Part shown: in pieces, positions 13,324-22,086 of the stretch
How positions within the stretch are numbered: the first letter of the stretch is position 1
How the letters are laid out: every line of letters begins with the position of its first letter
Assembly (NCBI RefSeq): GCF_004137685.1
Contig: NZ_QYBB01000042.1
Location: 1-33,728 of the forward strand
Reading direction: 5' to 3'
Source of the DNA: Lichenibacterium minor
GTDB taxonomy: Bacteria > Pseudomonadota > Alphaproteobacteria > Rhizobiales > Beijerinckiaceae
Length of the DNA stretch: 33,728 nucleotides
Notes under the pieces: generated by a model
What the model was told of the DNA's origin: nothing
The model's input: only the letters and a program-made list of their open reading frames with translations
The model's database searches: none
Program-made: the position numbers and the translations under genes

Positions 13324-14337
13324 ATGGGCAAGGGGACGCGGGCGGCGCTGGCCGCTGTCGGGACCGCGATGGTGGCGGGCGGTGGGCTGGCCTTCTACGC
13401 CGCCGCAGCGGCGCGGCGCTTCGAGCGCATGGTGCCGCGCGACGGCGACATCGTCGAGGTCGACGGCGCCCGCCTCCACGTCGTGGAGCGTGGGCAGGGG
13501 CCGGCGCTGCTGCTGGTCCACGGGCTCGGCGGCCAGCTCCGCAACTTCAGCCGCCTCCTCGGCCCGCTGGCCGAGCGTCACCGCGTCGTGCTGGTCGACC
13601 GGCCGGGGTCGGGCTACTCGACCGCCGCCGGCACCGGCCAGCCGAGCCTCGCCGAACAGGCGCGCAGCCTCGCGTCGCTGATCGACCGGATGGGCCTCGA
13701 CCGGCCCGTCGTGGTGGGCCACTCCCTGGGAGGCGCCCTCGCGCTGGTGCTGGCGCTGAACCATCCCGGCTCGGTCGGCGGCTTGGCCCTGCTGGCGCCC
13801 TTCACCCGGCCGCTGACCGACGTGCCCTCGGCCTTCGCGCTTCTGGCCGTGCGGTCGCCGCTGACGCGCGCCCTGATCGCCTGGACGGCGGTGGTGCCGC
13901 TGGCCCAGCTGGCGCCGGACCGCACGGCGGCGCTCGTCTTCGCGCCCGAGCCTGTGCCGCGCGACTTCCCGGTCGCGGGCGGCGGGGCGCTGGGGCTTAG
14001 GCCGGCGAACTTCCAGGCCACCTCGGCCGACCTCGTCGGGGCCAACGACGCCGCGATCGACGTGGCGGGCCGGTTCGGCGAGATCGACATGCCGGTCGAG
14101 ATCCTGTTCGGCGCCGGCGATGCGATCCTGGACCCGGCGCACCAGGGGGCCGAAGCGGCCGCGGCGATCCGCGGCGCGCGGTTCGAAACGATCGAGGGCG
14201 GCCACATGATGCCCTACACGCAGCCCGAGCGGGTGGCGGCGTGGATCGCGGGGGCGGCGGAGCGGTGCAGGGCGGGACGGGGCGCCGACGACCGGGCTCC
14301 CGCTCAACCCTCGCCGGCGATCTCGCCCTCGACCTGA
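13324..14337 (+). CDS. Membrane-anchored alpha/beta hydrolase, 337 aa
   Basis: It is an alpha/beta-hydrolase fold esterase/lactonase candidate. The nucleophile elbow GHSLGG carries Ser134, the acid is probably Asp266 or Asp270 in FGAGDAILD, and His294 in EGGHMMP completes the triad. HGLGG at 66-70 is the oxyanion region. Residues 7-29 form one hydrophobic segment after MGKGTR, suggesting an inner-membrane anchor or uncleaved signal. In the cluster it could open the ester or lactone made by the BVMO, but this is inference. Its 3' end overlaps the convergent MerR gene by 34 bp, so the last dozen residues (proline/alanine-rich) are probably dispensable. Confidence 0.88.
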   Translation: MGKGTRAALAAVGTAMVAGGGLAFYAAAAARRFERMVPRDGDIVEVDGARLHVVERGQGPALLLVHGLGGQLRNFSRLLGPLAERHRVVLVDRPGSGYSTAAGTGQPSLAEQARSLASLIDRMGLDRPVVVGHSLGGALALVLALNHPGSVGGLALLAPFTRPLTDVPSAFALLAVRSPLTRALIAWTAVVPLAQLAPDRTAALVFAPEPVPRDFPVAGGGALGLRPANFQATSADLVGANDAAIDVAGRFGEIDMPVEILFGAGDAILDPAHQGAEAAAAIRGARFETIEGGHMMPYTQPERVAAWIAGAAERCRAGRGADDRAPAQPSPAISPST

Positions 14338-14711
14338 ACCGCGATGGCGCGCAGCTCGTCCAGCGTTCGCTCCAGCGACACGCGCATGTCTTCCAGCTCG
14401 CCGACGCGCTTGCGGACGCCGGCGAGCAGCGCGCGCTTCTGTTCCAGGTGGCGCGGGTCGACGGCGTAGAGGTCCAGGAACTCCTTGATCTCGGCCAGGC
14501 TGAAGCCGAGCCGCTTGCCGCGCAGGATCAGCAGCATCCGCGCGCGTTCGCGCGGCGTGTAGACCCGCGTGGCGCCGACCCGGGCGGGGTCGATCAGCCC
14601 CTTGTCCTCGTAGAACCGGATGGCGCGCGGCGTCACGCCGAGCTCGCCCGCCAGCTCCGTCACGGTGAGCAGCCGCTCGGCGGCCGCGATCGTCGGGCCT
14701 TCAGTCGCCAT
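14304..14711 (-). CDS. MerR family regulator, LiuR-like, 135 aa
   Basis: It is a transcription regulator with an N-terminal MerR winged helix: LTVTELAGELGVTPRAIRFY (15-34), then YTPRERARM and LRGKRLGFSLAEIKEFLDLY (63-82). A C-terminal coiled-coil dimerisation helix follows at about 88-130. There are no metal-binding cysteines. The pattern is that of LiuR-type regulators of branched-chain and acyl-CoA degradation. It is the last gene of the leftward thiolase operon, and its start overlaps the preceding thioesterase gene by 11 bp. Autoregulation of this operon is likely, but a clear MerR palindrome is not seen at the operon promoter. Confidence 0.88.
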   Translation of the reverse strand: MATEGPTIAAAERLLTVTELAGELGVTPRAIRFYEDKGLIDPARVGATRVYTPRERARMLLILRGKRLGFSLAEIKEFLDLYAVDPRHLEQKRALLAGVRKRVGELEDMRVSLERTLDELRAIAVQVEGEIAGEG

Positions 14712-15189
14712 GGTCGAGGCAGGCCCTGAGCCACGCGCCCGTGTCGCCCGACGTCACCCGGGCGCCCCCGACCTTGAAGGTGCCCGAACAGCGCACGGCC
14801 GGCGCCCCGTCGGCGGTGACGATGCATTGCGCCACGGCGACGTTGCGGGTGACCGACACGGTCCCGCCGATCCCCTGCACCCAGGCGCCCGGCAGCACCG
14901 CCGCGAGGAAATCGAGGCTCAGGTTCATGGTCGGCAGGATGGTGGTGTGGAGCTCCTGCGTGTCGTGCATGATCGCGAAGGCGAGCTGCATGTCGCAGAA
15001 CCCCGCCAACACGCCGCCGTGGCAGCGCCCGCCGGGGTTGAGGTGCCCGGCGCCCACCCGGAACCCCAATGCCAGCGCGCCGTCGATGCGTCGCGCGTGG
15101 AACGCGATCGGGTTGTAGCCCCCGGCCCGCTCCGCCGTGACCGGAAGGGCGCGGAAGCCGTTCGGCGGCCGACCGTCGCCAGCGCTCAA
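14701..15189 (-). CDS. Hotdog-fold thioesterase (PaaI-like), 162 aa
   Basis: It probably hydrolyses acyl-CoA thioesters. The segment GHLNPGGRCHGGVLAGFCD (about 60-78) is the hotdog helix with the HGG motif of PaaI-type enzymes, and the following beta strands (TMNLSLDFL, GTVSVTRNVAVAQC) fit the fold. The only suitable start is TTG at 15189, overlapping the acyl-CoA dehydrogenase stop as TTGA, with GAGG 8-9 bases upstream. Without it the frame runs open deep into the neighbouring gene. Translational coupling to the dehydrogenase suggests that it relieves CoA trapping during beta-oxidation or removes a dead-end acyl-CoA. Confidence 0.82.
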   Translation of the reverse strand: MSAGDGRPPNGFRALPVTAERAGGYNPIAFHARRIDGALALGFRVGAGHLNPGGRCHGGVLAGFCDMQLAFAIMHDTQELHTTILPTMNLSLDFLAAVLPGAWVQGIGGTVSVTRNVAVAQCIVTADGAPAVRCSGTFKVGGARVTSGDTGAWLRACLDHGD

Positions 15190-16976
15190 AAATCCGCCTC
15201 GGCCATGGCCATGGTGGACGCCTTGCCGGACTTGATGGCCAGGTAGAGCGCGGCCGATTGCGGCAGCACGCGGTCGGTGAAGAAGCGCGCTCCCGCGAGC
15301 TTGGCGGCGTAGAAGCCGTCCCCGTCTTCCCGCGCCGCCACCTTGGCGGCGGCGATCTCGGCCGAGCGCGTCAGCATGTAGCTCATCGCGACGAGGCCCA
15401 TCAGGCGCAGGTAGTCGGTGGCGGCGGCGCCCGCCTCCTCGGGGTCCTTCATCCCGGCCGCGGCGATCTGCCCGGTGGCGAGCTGCAGCATGCCGAAGGC
15501 GCGCTCCAGCGCCAGAACGAGCGGGCCGATGGCGGCATCGCCCTTCTTGGCCTCGATGTAGTCGGCGATGGGATGGAAGAAGGGGCGAAGCAGGCGGCCC
15601 ATGCCGGCGGGCATCTTGCGGCCCACGAGGTCCAATGCCTGGATGCCGTTGGTGCCCTCGTAGAGCATGGCGATCCGGGCGTCGCGGACGAACTGCTCCA
15701 CCCCATGGTCCTGGATGTAGCCGTGGCCGCCGTAGACCTGCACGCCGAGGCTCGCCATCTCGTAGCCGAGGTCGGTGAACAGGGCCTTCACCACCGGCGT
15801 CATCAGCGCCGTGAAGTCCTCGGCGCTCCGGCGCTCGGCCGGGGTCGCGGCGTGTTTCGACAGGTCGACGGCCTGGGCGACCCAGATGCCCACGGCGCGG
15901 CACGCTTCCGCGTTGACCCGCATGGTCATCAGCATGCGCCGGACGTCGGGGTGCACGATGATCGGGTCCGCGGGGAGGTCGGGGCGCTTGGTGCCGGACA
16001 GCGACCGGCCCTGGACGCGCTCCTTGGCGTAGGCTGCCGCCGACTGGTAGGCCACCGAGGCGACGCCGAGCCCCTGGATGCCGACGCCGAGCCGCTCCTC
16101 GTTCATCATGGTGAACATGGCCTGCATGCCCTTGTGGGGCGCGCCGACGAGCCAGCCCTTCGCGTCCTCGTAGGTGATCTGGCAGGTCGCCGAGGCCTTG
16201 AGGCCCATCTTGTGTTCGAGGCCGGTGCAGATCACCCCGTTGCGCGCGCCCGGGCGTCCGTCCTCGGTCGGCAGCAGCTTCGGCACCAGGAACATGCTGA
16301 TGCCCTTGATGCCGGGAGGCGCGTCGGGCAGGCGGGCGAGGACGAGGTGCACGATGTTCTCGGTGAGGTCGTGCTCGCCGGCCGAGATGAAGATCTTGGA
16401 GCCCGAGATGCGGTACGCGCCGGCACCGTCCGGCACCGCCTTGGTGCGCATCAGGCCGAGGTCGGTGCCGCAATGGGCTTCGGTCAGCGCCATGGCGCCG
16501 GCCCAGGTGCCCTCGGTCATCTTCTGCAGGAAGGCCGCCTTGAGCTCGTCCGAGCCGTGCGACTCCAGCGCCTTGACGGCGCCGTGTGTCAGGCCGGGGT
16601 ACAGGCTGAACGACAGGTTCGCCGCGCAGATCATCTCCTCGACCAGCTTGTTGACGCATTCCGGCAGGCCCTGGCCGCCGAACGCGACGTCGCCGGCGAG
16701 CGAAGGCCAGCCCGCCTGGCGGAACGTGTCGTAGGCTTCGCGGAAGCCCTTGGGGGTGCGGACGACGCCGTTCTCCAGCCGGCAGCCCTCGAGGTCGCCC
16801 GACGCGTTGAGCGGCAGGACCACCTCCTGCGCCATGCGGGCCGCTTCGTCGAGCACGCCGTCGACGACGTCCTCGGTCGCCTCCGCATAGGCCGGGAGCG
16901 CCGTGATGCGCCCCAGGCCGTGGAGCTCGTGCAGCACGAAGCGCATGTCGCGCAGCGGAGCCTGGTAGACCTGCAT
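15186..16976 (-). CDS. Long-type acyl-CoA dehydrogenase, 596 aa
   Basis: It is an FAD enzyme that introduces a 2,3-double bond in an acyl-CoA. It belongs to the 590-600-aa subgroup with an extra C-terminal domain, the same group as DmdC. MALTEAHCGTDLG (162-174) is the FAD-binding signature, and Glu440 in MLYEGTNGIQ is the catalytic base at the usual position. The extra C-terminal region runs from about 455 to the end. GAGG lies about 8 bases before the ATG. It is preceded on the same strand, 58 bp away, by the HAD-ECH gene, and overlaps the thioesterase start. It is not possible to tell whether it acts on straight-chain or thioether acyl-CoAs. Confidence 0.93.
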   Translation of the reverse strand: MQVYQAPLRDMRFVLHELHGLGRITALPAYAEATEDVVDGVLDEAARMAQEVVLPLNASGDLEGCRLENGVVRTPKGFREAYDTFRQAGWPSLAGDVAFGGQGLPECVNKLVEEMICAANLSFSLYPGLTHGAVKALESHGSDELKAAFLQKMTEGTWAGAMALTEAHCGTDLGLMRTKAVPDGAGAYRISGSKIFISAGEHDLTENIVHLVLARLPDAPPGIKGISMFLVPKLLPTEDGRPGARNGVICTGLEHKMGLKASATCQITYEDAKGWLVGAPHKGMQAMFTMMNEERLGVGIQGLGVASVAYQSAAAYAKERVQGRSLSGTKRPDLPADPIIVHPDVRRMLMTMRVNAEACRAVGIWVAQAVDLSKHAATPAERRSAEDFTALMTPVVKALFTDLGYEMASLGVQVYGGHGYIQDHGVEQFVRDARIAMLYEGTNGIQALDLVGRKMPAGMGRLLRPFFHPIADYIEAKKGDAAIGPLVLALERAFGMLQLATGQIAAAGMKDPEEAGAAATDYLRLMGLVAMSYMLTRSAEIAAAKVAAREDGDGFYAAKLAGARFFTDRVLPQSAALYLAIKSGKASTMAMAEADF

Positions 16977-17034
16977 GGGATGATCCTCGGGATGGGGCCG
17001 CCCGCCGGCCCGGCCGGCGACGGGCGTCGCGGCG

Positions 17035-19353
17035 TCAGTTCCGGAGCGGCTTGCCGGTGGTCAGCGTGTGCTCGATGCGCTCCAGCGTCGGCGCGGTCTT
17101 GATCAGCGCCAGGAACTCCCGGCGCTCCAGCTTCAGCATGTCGTCCTCGCTCACCGCGTCGACCGGGTCGGCGTCGCCGCCGCTGAGCACGGTGGCGAGC
17201 CGGCCCGCCACGACCATGTCGTGGTCGGTGGCGAGCCCCTGGGCGCGGAAGCCCTGGGCCGCCATGGTCATGCCGGCCCGGCCCGCCGCGCCGGGCAACC
17301 GGAACTCCGGCTTGGGCGGCGGCGCGTAACCGTCGACCAGCGACAATGCCCTCGCCTTGGCGTCGAACAGGAGCCGGTCGCGGTTGAAGGTGATGCCGTC
17401 GCCTTCGCGCAGCACCCGCATGGCCCGGGCTTCGGCGGCCGACTTCGACACCTTGGCGGTCGACACGGCTTCGAACACCTTGGCGACGGCCGGCATGGGC
17501 CCGCGCGGCATCTTCGGCGCGCTCGCCCAGCGTTGGATCATCTCGCCGCAGCCGCCCCAGCCGGGCAGCAGCCCGACGCCGCATTCAACGAGCCCGGTGT
17601 AGGTTTCGGCATGCGCCTGGATGGCGTCGCAATGGAGCAGGATCTCGCAGCCGCCGCCGAGCGCCAGGCCGGCCGGCGCCCCGACGACCGGGAAGGGCGC
17701 GTATTTCAGCCCCTTGAAGCTGCGCTGCCCCGCCGCGATCGACTTCTCCACCTCGCCCCAGGCCGCGATGTTGCAGGCGAACAGCGCCTGGCCGAGGTTG
17801 GCGCCGGCCGAAAAGTTGGTGGCGTCGGTGTAGAGCACCATCGCCTTGAAGCCGTCGCGCACCAGCGACACGGACTTGTCGAGCAGCTTGAGGACCCCCT
17901 CGTCGAAGCTGTTCATCTTGGTCGCGATCTCGAAGCAGGCGACGCCGTCGCCGACGTCCCACAGCGCCGCGGAACCGTTCTTGAGCAGCGGCTGGGACCG
18001 CCGCTTGACGTCGTCCAGCCGCAGCACGCCTTCGGGCCGCTCCAGCGTGTGATAGGCGCCGTCCGTGCCGAAGAACTGCACCTCGCCGCCTTCCGCGCGG
18101 TAGAAGGAGCGGTCGCCCACGGCGCGCAGCAGCTCCGGCACCGGCTTGCCGTCCGTCGCCAGCCGGGCCGCCACCGCGGCGGGGCCGAGCCGGTCGAGGA
18201 TCTCGAAGGGGCCCTGCTTCCAGTTGAAGCCGAGCCGCATGGCGGCGTCGATGCCGGCGATGTCGTCCGAGATGGCCGGCACGAGGCTCGCCGCATAGCC
18301 CAGCACATCGCCCATCACCGCCCAGGCATAGCGCCCGTACTTGTCGTCGGAGGCCACCAGCGCCCGCATGTCCTTCGACGCCGCTTCGGGCAGCTTCGCC
18401 CCGACCGAAGGCTCGTAGACGCCGGTGACGAGGCCGATGGATTCGCGCACCTTCCCGCGTTCGCGGTTGATGCGGTAGAAGCCGCCCTTGCCCTTCCGGC
18501 CCGTGTAGCCCTCGCCGATCATCCGGGTCAGCATCGGGTTGTCGCGGTGGTTCACCACGAAGGCGTCCTCGGCCGACAGCAGCGCCTTCATGCTGGCGTC
18601 GATATGCGGCATCAGGTCGAGCCCGACGAGGTCGAGCAGGCCGAAGACGCCGGTCTTGGGGATGCCGAACGGCCGGCCCATCACGGCGTCCGCCTCGTCC
18701 ACGGTCAAGCCGCCGTCCATCGCGGCGTTGACGCCGCGCTGCATCCAGAACGTGCCGATGCGGTTGGCGATGAAGCCGGGCGTGTCCTTGCAGCGCACGA
18801 TGCTCTTGCCGAGCACGTGGTCGCAGAAGGACGACACGCGCTCCACGAGCGCGGGATCCGTCGTCGGGCCGGGCACGACTTCCAGCAGCCGCATGTAGCG
18901 GGGCGGGTTGAAGAAATGCGTGATGAGGAAGTCGCGGGCGAAGGCGTCCGGCAGGCCGCCGAGCAGGGACTGCAGCGGGATGGTCGAGGTGTTCGAGCTC
19001 ACGGCCGTGCCGGGCCGGTGCAGCTCGGCGAGGCGGCGGTAGAGCACCTGCTTCAGGTCGAGCCGCTCGATCACGGCCTCGACGATCCAGTCGCAGTCGG
19101 CGGCGCGCCCGAGGTCGTCCTCGGTGTTGCCGACCTCGACGAGCTTCGCCGCGTCGGGCGACATGAAGGGCGCCGGGTCGGTCTTCAGCATGCGCGCGAC
19201 CGCGGCGGACGCCAGCGCGTTGCGGTCGGCCGCGCCTGCCGGCACGATGTCGAGCAGCAGCACCGGGACGCCGGCGTTGGCGACCTGGGCGGCGATGCCG
19301 GCGCCCATCACGCCGGCGCCGATGACGCAGACGCGGCGGATCGGGGCGACCAT
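17035..19353 (-). CDS. 3-hydroxyacyl-CoA dehydrogenase/enoyl-CoA hydratase fusion (HAD first), 772 aa
   Basis: It catalyses hydration of 2-enoyl-CoA and oxidation of the 3-hydroxyacyl-CoA. The dehydrogenase half comes first: NAD motif GAGVMG (12-17), THFFNPPRYMRLLEVVPG around residues 145-162, and KDTPGFIANRIG. The hydratase half is C-terminal, with both acids present in LGGGCEILLHCD and in VECGVGLLPGWGG. This order is that of FadN-type proteins, opposite to FadB. Its ATG shares one base with the thiolase stop (TGATG), so the two are co-translated as a beta-oxidation pair. A second bifunctional enzyme with the reverse domain order occurs further right in this window. Confidence 0.93.
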   Translation of the reverse strand: MVAPIRRVCVIGAGVMGAGIAAQVANAGVPVLLLDIVPAGAADRNALASAAVARMLKTDPAPFMSPDAAKLVEVGNTEDDLGRAADCDWIVEAVIERLDLKQVLYRRLAELHRPGTAVSSNTSTIPLQSLLGGLPDAFARDFLITHFFNPPRYMRLLEVVPGPTTDPALVERVSSFCDHVLGKSIVRCKDTPGFIANRIGTFWMQRGVNAAMDGGLTVDEADAVMGRPFGIPKTGVFGLLDLVGLDLMPHIDASMKALLSAEDAFVVNHRDNPMLTRMIGEGYTGRKGKGGFYRINRERGKVRESIGLVTGVYEPSVGAKLPEAASKDMRALVASDDKYGRYAWAVMGDVLGYAASLVPAISDDIAGIDAAMRLGFNWKQGPFEILDRLGPAAVAARLATDGKPVPELLRAVGDRSFYRAEGGEVQFFGTDGAYHTLERPEGVLRLDDVKRRSQPLLKNGSAALWDVGDGVACFEIATKMNSFDEGVLKLLDKSVSLVRDGFKAMVLYTDATNFSAGANLGQALFACNIAAWGEVEKSIAAGQRSFKGLKYAPFPVVGAPAGLALGGGCEILLHCDAIQAHAETYTGLVECGVGLLPGWGGCGEMIQRWASAPKMPRGPMPAVAKVFEAVSTAKVSKSAAEARAMRVLREGDGITFNRDRLLFDAKARALSLVDGYAPPPKPEFRLPGAAGRAGMTMAAQGFRAQGLATDHDMVVAGRLATVLSGGDADPVDAVSEDDMLKLERREFLALIKTAPTLERIEHTLTTGKPLRN

Positions 19354-20492
19354 CACGCGCGCTCCAGCAGGGTGGCGATGCCCTGGCCGCCGCCGATGCA
19401 CTGGGTGGCGAGGGCGTAGCGACCGCCGTCGCGGTGGAGGATCTCCGCCGCCTTGCCGACGATGCGGGCACCGGTGGCGCCGAGCGGATGCCCGAGCGCG
19501 ATGGCGCCGCCGTCGCGGTTGATCGCGTCGTCTTTCAGCCCGAGGTCCTTGGCGCAGGCGATGGCCTGGGACGCGAAGGCCTCGTTCAGTTCCACCACGT
19601 CGATCTGCGACGCTTCCACGCCGCCGGCCCGCGCCAGGGCCTTGCGGCTGGCGCCGATGGGCCCGAGGCCCATGGTTTCCGGCCTGCAACCCGAGATGCC
19701 CACCGAGCGGATGCGCGCCAGCACGGCGAGGCCGTGCCGCTCGGCGTAGGCGTCCGAACAGACCAGAACGGCGGAAGCGCCGTCGGTGAGCGGCGACGAC
19801 GTGCCGGCCGTCACCGTGCCGGCCTGGTCGAAGGCGGGCTTCAGGCCGGCCAGCCCTTCCGGGCTGGTGTCCGGGCGGATGCAGCCGTCCTGGTCCACAG
19901 TGCCGGCCTTGGTGACGATCGGCACGATCTCGCCGGCGAAACGCCCCTCGGCGCGGGCCGCCGCGGCCTTGCGCTGGCTCGCCGTCGCGAAGGCTTCCTG
20001 GTCGGCGCGGGTGATCTGGTATTGGCGGGCGACGTTCTCGGCCGTCTCGCCCATGTTCATGTAGGCGCCCGGGCGATCCTCGGCGAGCTTCGGGTTCGGC
20101 ATGGGGTTGAAGCCGCCCATCGGGACGCGGCTCATGCTTTCCACGCCGGCGCAGATGAACGCGTCCCCGGCGCCGAGCGCGATCGCCCCGGCCGCCATGT
20201 GGACCGACTGCATGGAGGAGCCGCAGAAGCGGTTGACCGTGGCGCCGCCGACGCCGAGGGGCAGGCCGGCCAGCAGCCCGACGAGGCGCGCGGCGTTCAG
20301 CCCCTGCTCGCCTTCGGGAAAGGCGCAGCCGAGGAACAGGTCCTCGATGTCGTCCGGGTCGATGCCGCTGCGCTCCACCAGGGCGCGGACCACCTGGGCG
20401 GCGAGGTCGTCGGGGCGGACGCGGGCGAGGCTGCCCTTGCCGGCCGGCTGGAACGGCGAGCGGGCATAGCCCGCGATGACGGCGCCTGACAT
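19353..20492 (-). CDS. Acetyl-CoA acyltransferase (thiolase), 379 aa
   Basis: It cleaves 3-ketoacyl-CoA to a shortened acyl-CoA and acetyl-CoA. The nucleophile is Cys90 in NRFCGSS; His335 in GHPLGATG and Cys365 in CIGGGQG complete the active site, and NEAFA (303-307) is the usual family motif. Length is slightly short of the usual 390 but all domains are present. GGGAGG lies about 10 bases before the ATG. It is the first gene of the leftward operon: thiolase, HAD-ECH, acyl-CoA dehydrogenase, thioesterase, MerR. An inverted repeat lies 40 bp upstream. Confidence 0.94.
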   Translation of the reverse strand: MSGAVIAGYARSPFQPAGKGSLARVRPDDLAAQVVRALVERSGIDPDDIEDLFLGCAFPEGEQGLNAARLVGLLAGLPLGVGGATVNRFCGSSMQSVHMAAGAIALGAGDAFICAGVESMSRVPMGGFNPMPNPKLAEDRPGAYMNMGETAENVARQYQITRADQEAFATASQRKAAAARAEGRFAGEIVPIVTKAGTVDQDGCIRPDTSPEGLAGLKPAFDQAGTVTAGTSSPLTDGASAVLVCSDAYAERHGLAVLARIRSVGISGCRPETMGLGPIGASRKALARAGGVEASQIDVVELNEAFASQAIACAKDLGLKDDAINRDGGAIALGHPLGATGARIVGKAAEILHRDGGRYALATQCIGGGQGIATLLERA

Positions 20493-20532
20493 GGACCCGG
20501 GTCCTCCCTCTTGCCCGACCTCTGGGGTCGCT

Positions 20533-20547
20533 TGACCTATGAGGTCA
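20533..20547. promoter_or_regulatory. Inverted repeat TGACCT-N3-AGGTCA upstream of the thiolase operon
   Basis: TGACCTATGAGGTCA is a perfect 6-bp inverted repeat with a 3-bp spacer, 41 bp before the thiolase start. On the minus strand a TTGACG (20574-20569) precedes it, followed 19 bp later by TCATAG, which would suit a MerR-type promoter. The repeat itself looks more like a TetR or GntR operator. The binder is unknown; candidates are the MerR at the operon end and the double TetR to the right. Confidence 0.55.
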
Positions 20548-20781
20548 TTGGTTGCCCTATACGTCAACCGCGGGCAGGAGTAGCCGGCGCCGCGCGGCGG
20601 CGCAAGGGCGGAAACGGCGGTCGTCCACTGGCTCCCCGACGCGGTGGCGGGCGTCGCCCGAGCCGATCCGGCGACAGGCCCGCCCGACCTGTCGGCGCTC
20701 CCCCTTCCGGTCACGCCGCACGGGCGGCGGCGCGCTTCCGCCGTCGGCCGGGATGCCCGACCGCCCGCGTCGGCCGTCGCG

Positions 20782-20807
20782 CGGGCGGGGGGCCGGCGCC
20801 CCGCCCG
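20782..20807 (-). terminator. GC hairpin after the outer-membrane protein gene; surrounding gap
   Basis: A 9-bp stem (CGGGCGGGG pairing with CCCCGCCCG) with an 8-base loop begins about 10 bases past the stop codon of the outer-membrane protein gene. No T-run follows, so it is at best a transcript-end stabiliser or a Rho-assisted terminator. The rest of the 324-bp gap 20493-20816 holds the thiolase operon control region at its left end. Between about 20585 and 20780 I see nothing but GC-rich DNA. Confidence 0.4.
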
Positions 20808-20816
20808 GTTCGCGCC

Positions 20817-21839
20817 TCAGAAGGCGGCGAAGATCTTGCCCCAGAGCACCTCGCCCTGGCGGCGGTTGTCCGAGAACACCTCGTGTTGGAAGCGGAAGTT
20901 GGCCCCGACCGTCGGCGTGTAGTTGTAGGTGAAGGCGGGCCCGATGGCGAAAACCTGACCCTTGTTGCCGGGGCCCTGGTTGGTGGGGTCGAAGGGCGTG
21001 AAGGCGCTGACCGGCCGCACGGTGTTCACCTCGACGCCGTTCAGCTTGTCCCCGGTGAACTGCTTGTAATAGTAGCCCTGGAAACCGACCCCGTAGCGCG
21101 GCGAGAAATGCTGGATCGCCGAAAAGGTGGTCGAGAACTCATCGCCCGACTGGTAGTGCGTCGCGGAATTGGTCCCGTTGAACGAGCCGTTGACGTTGAG
21201 GTCGAGTTCGAGGCCCTGCGGGTTCAGGTAGGTGGTGACGATGGCGGGGCGGTAGCTGAAGTAGTTCAGCCCGACGTTGGCGCCGATCGGGTCGTTCCTG
21301 TTGTACTGGCCCGTGGGCGCGGTGAACTCCACCGGCGACAGCAGGACGTGGGTGTAGGCGGTGGGCAGGTCCCACTGCAGGAAGAACGGGATGACGGTGG
21401 TGTCGCCCACGCCGCCGATGGTTTCGCCGCTGCCGGACACGCGCCCGAAGATGGCGTCCTGGGCTTCGGCGCGGGCGGCGGCGAAGACCGCGTAGGCGGC
21501 CACGCCCACGTGGGCGTTGAGGAAGGGGACCAGGGTGGGGAACGTGTAGGCGCCGTTGATGATTTCGGCGGTCGTGTTGCCCAGGAACTTCACCGGATAC
21601 TGGCCCAGCGCCCCGAGGTTGACCTTGATGGGGTTGCCGTTGCGGTCGTTGAACCGGCTGGACACGACCTGGTTGACGTCCAGCGACAGGAACGGCTCGC
21701 CGGGCGGCGTCCCGAACCCGCCGAGGATGCCGAAATAGCCGAGGTCGACGTGGGTCGCGCCGTTTTCCGTGGCCCGTGCGGCGCTCGCGAGGGTCAGCAG
21801 CGCCGTGGCGGCCAGCAGAGCGTGATGGATCGATTTCAT
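20817..21839 (-). CDS. Outer-membrane channel-like protein (phenol MetA/SphA family), 340 aa
   Basis: It is a probable outer-membrane beta-barrel for hydrophobic substrates, of the family named after the phenol meta-pathway protein and found in many aromatic and steroid degraders. A cleavable signal peptide is clear: MKSIHHALLAATALLTLASA then ARA, with cleavage likely after residue 23. Alternating strands such as VGFQGYYYKQF and GPAFTYNYTPTVGANFRFQH, and a phenylalanine at the very C-terminus (KIFAAF), are usual for barrel proteins. GGAGG lies about 7 bases before the ATG. It is a single-gene unit with its own promoter, between the two catabolic blocks, and could admit the cluster's substrate. 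Confidence 0.85.
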   Translation of the reverse strand: MKSIHHALLAATALLTLASAARATENGATHVDLGYFGILGGFGTPPGEPFLSLDVNQVVSSRFNDRNGNPIKVNLGALGQYPVKFLGNTTAEIINGAYTFPTLVPFLNAHVGVAAYAVFAAARAEAQDAIFGRVSGSGETIGGVGDTTVIPFFLQWDLPTAYTHVLLSPVEFTAPTGQYNRNDPIGANVGLNYFSYRPAIVTTYLNPQGLELDLNVNGSFNGTNSATHYQSGDEFSTTFSAIQHFSPRYGVGFQGYYYKQFTGDKLNGVEVNTVRPVSAFTPFDPTNQGPGNKGQVFAIGPAFTYNYTPTVGANFRFQHEVFSDNRRQGEVLWGKIFAAF

Positions 21840-21984
21840 GTGTTCCTCCGGCACCGGGCGGTCGTGGCGCCGCCTCGTCATGGTCGCCGCACCGGTCCGA
21901 TGGAAGCCGCCGCATGTCAGCCGAATCTGCGTTTCGGTATGTGCGTCCTGCCGACCGGAAAACCCCGTCGCGTCCTGTTTTCGA

Positions 21985-22018
21985 AGGCTAAGTACGTGCC
22001 CGCAGGGTGTCAAACACC
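21985..22018 (-). promoter_or_regulatory. Promoter and overlapping operator of the outer-membrane protein gene
   Basis: On the minus strand TTGACA (22013-22008) and TAGCCT (21990-21985) are 17 bp apart. The inverted repeat GGTGT-CAA-ACACC (22006-22018) covers the -35 box, a typical repressor position. The start codon is about 146 bp downstream. This is the best consensus match in the catabolic region except for the one at the window end. Confidence 0.55.
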
Positions 22019-22086
22019 TGTTCACGGCCGCCGTCAGCTTTCCGGCACCTATGACGGAAGTGCAACAGGTCGTCGTCGCCGGGCGC

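Noticed and set aside
17068..19419. A 783-codon plus-strand frame antisense to the HAD-ECH gene
   Set aside because: It mirrors a gene with full motifs on the other strand and has the low-complexity arginine/histidine/glycine composition of shadow frames.
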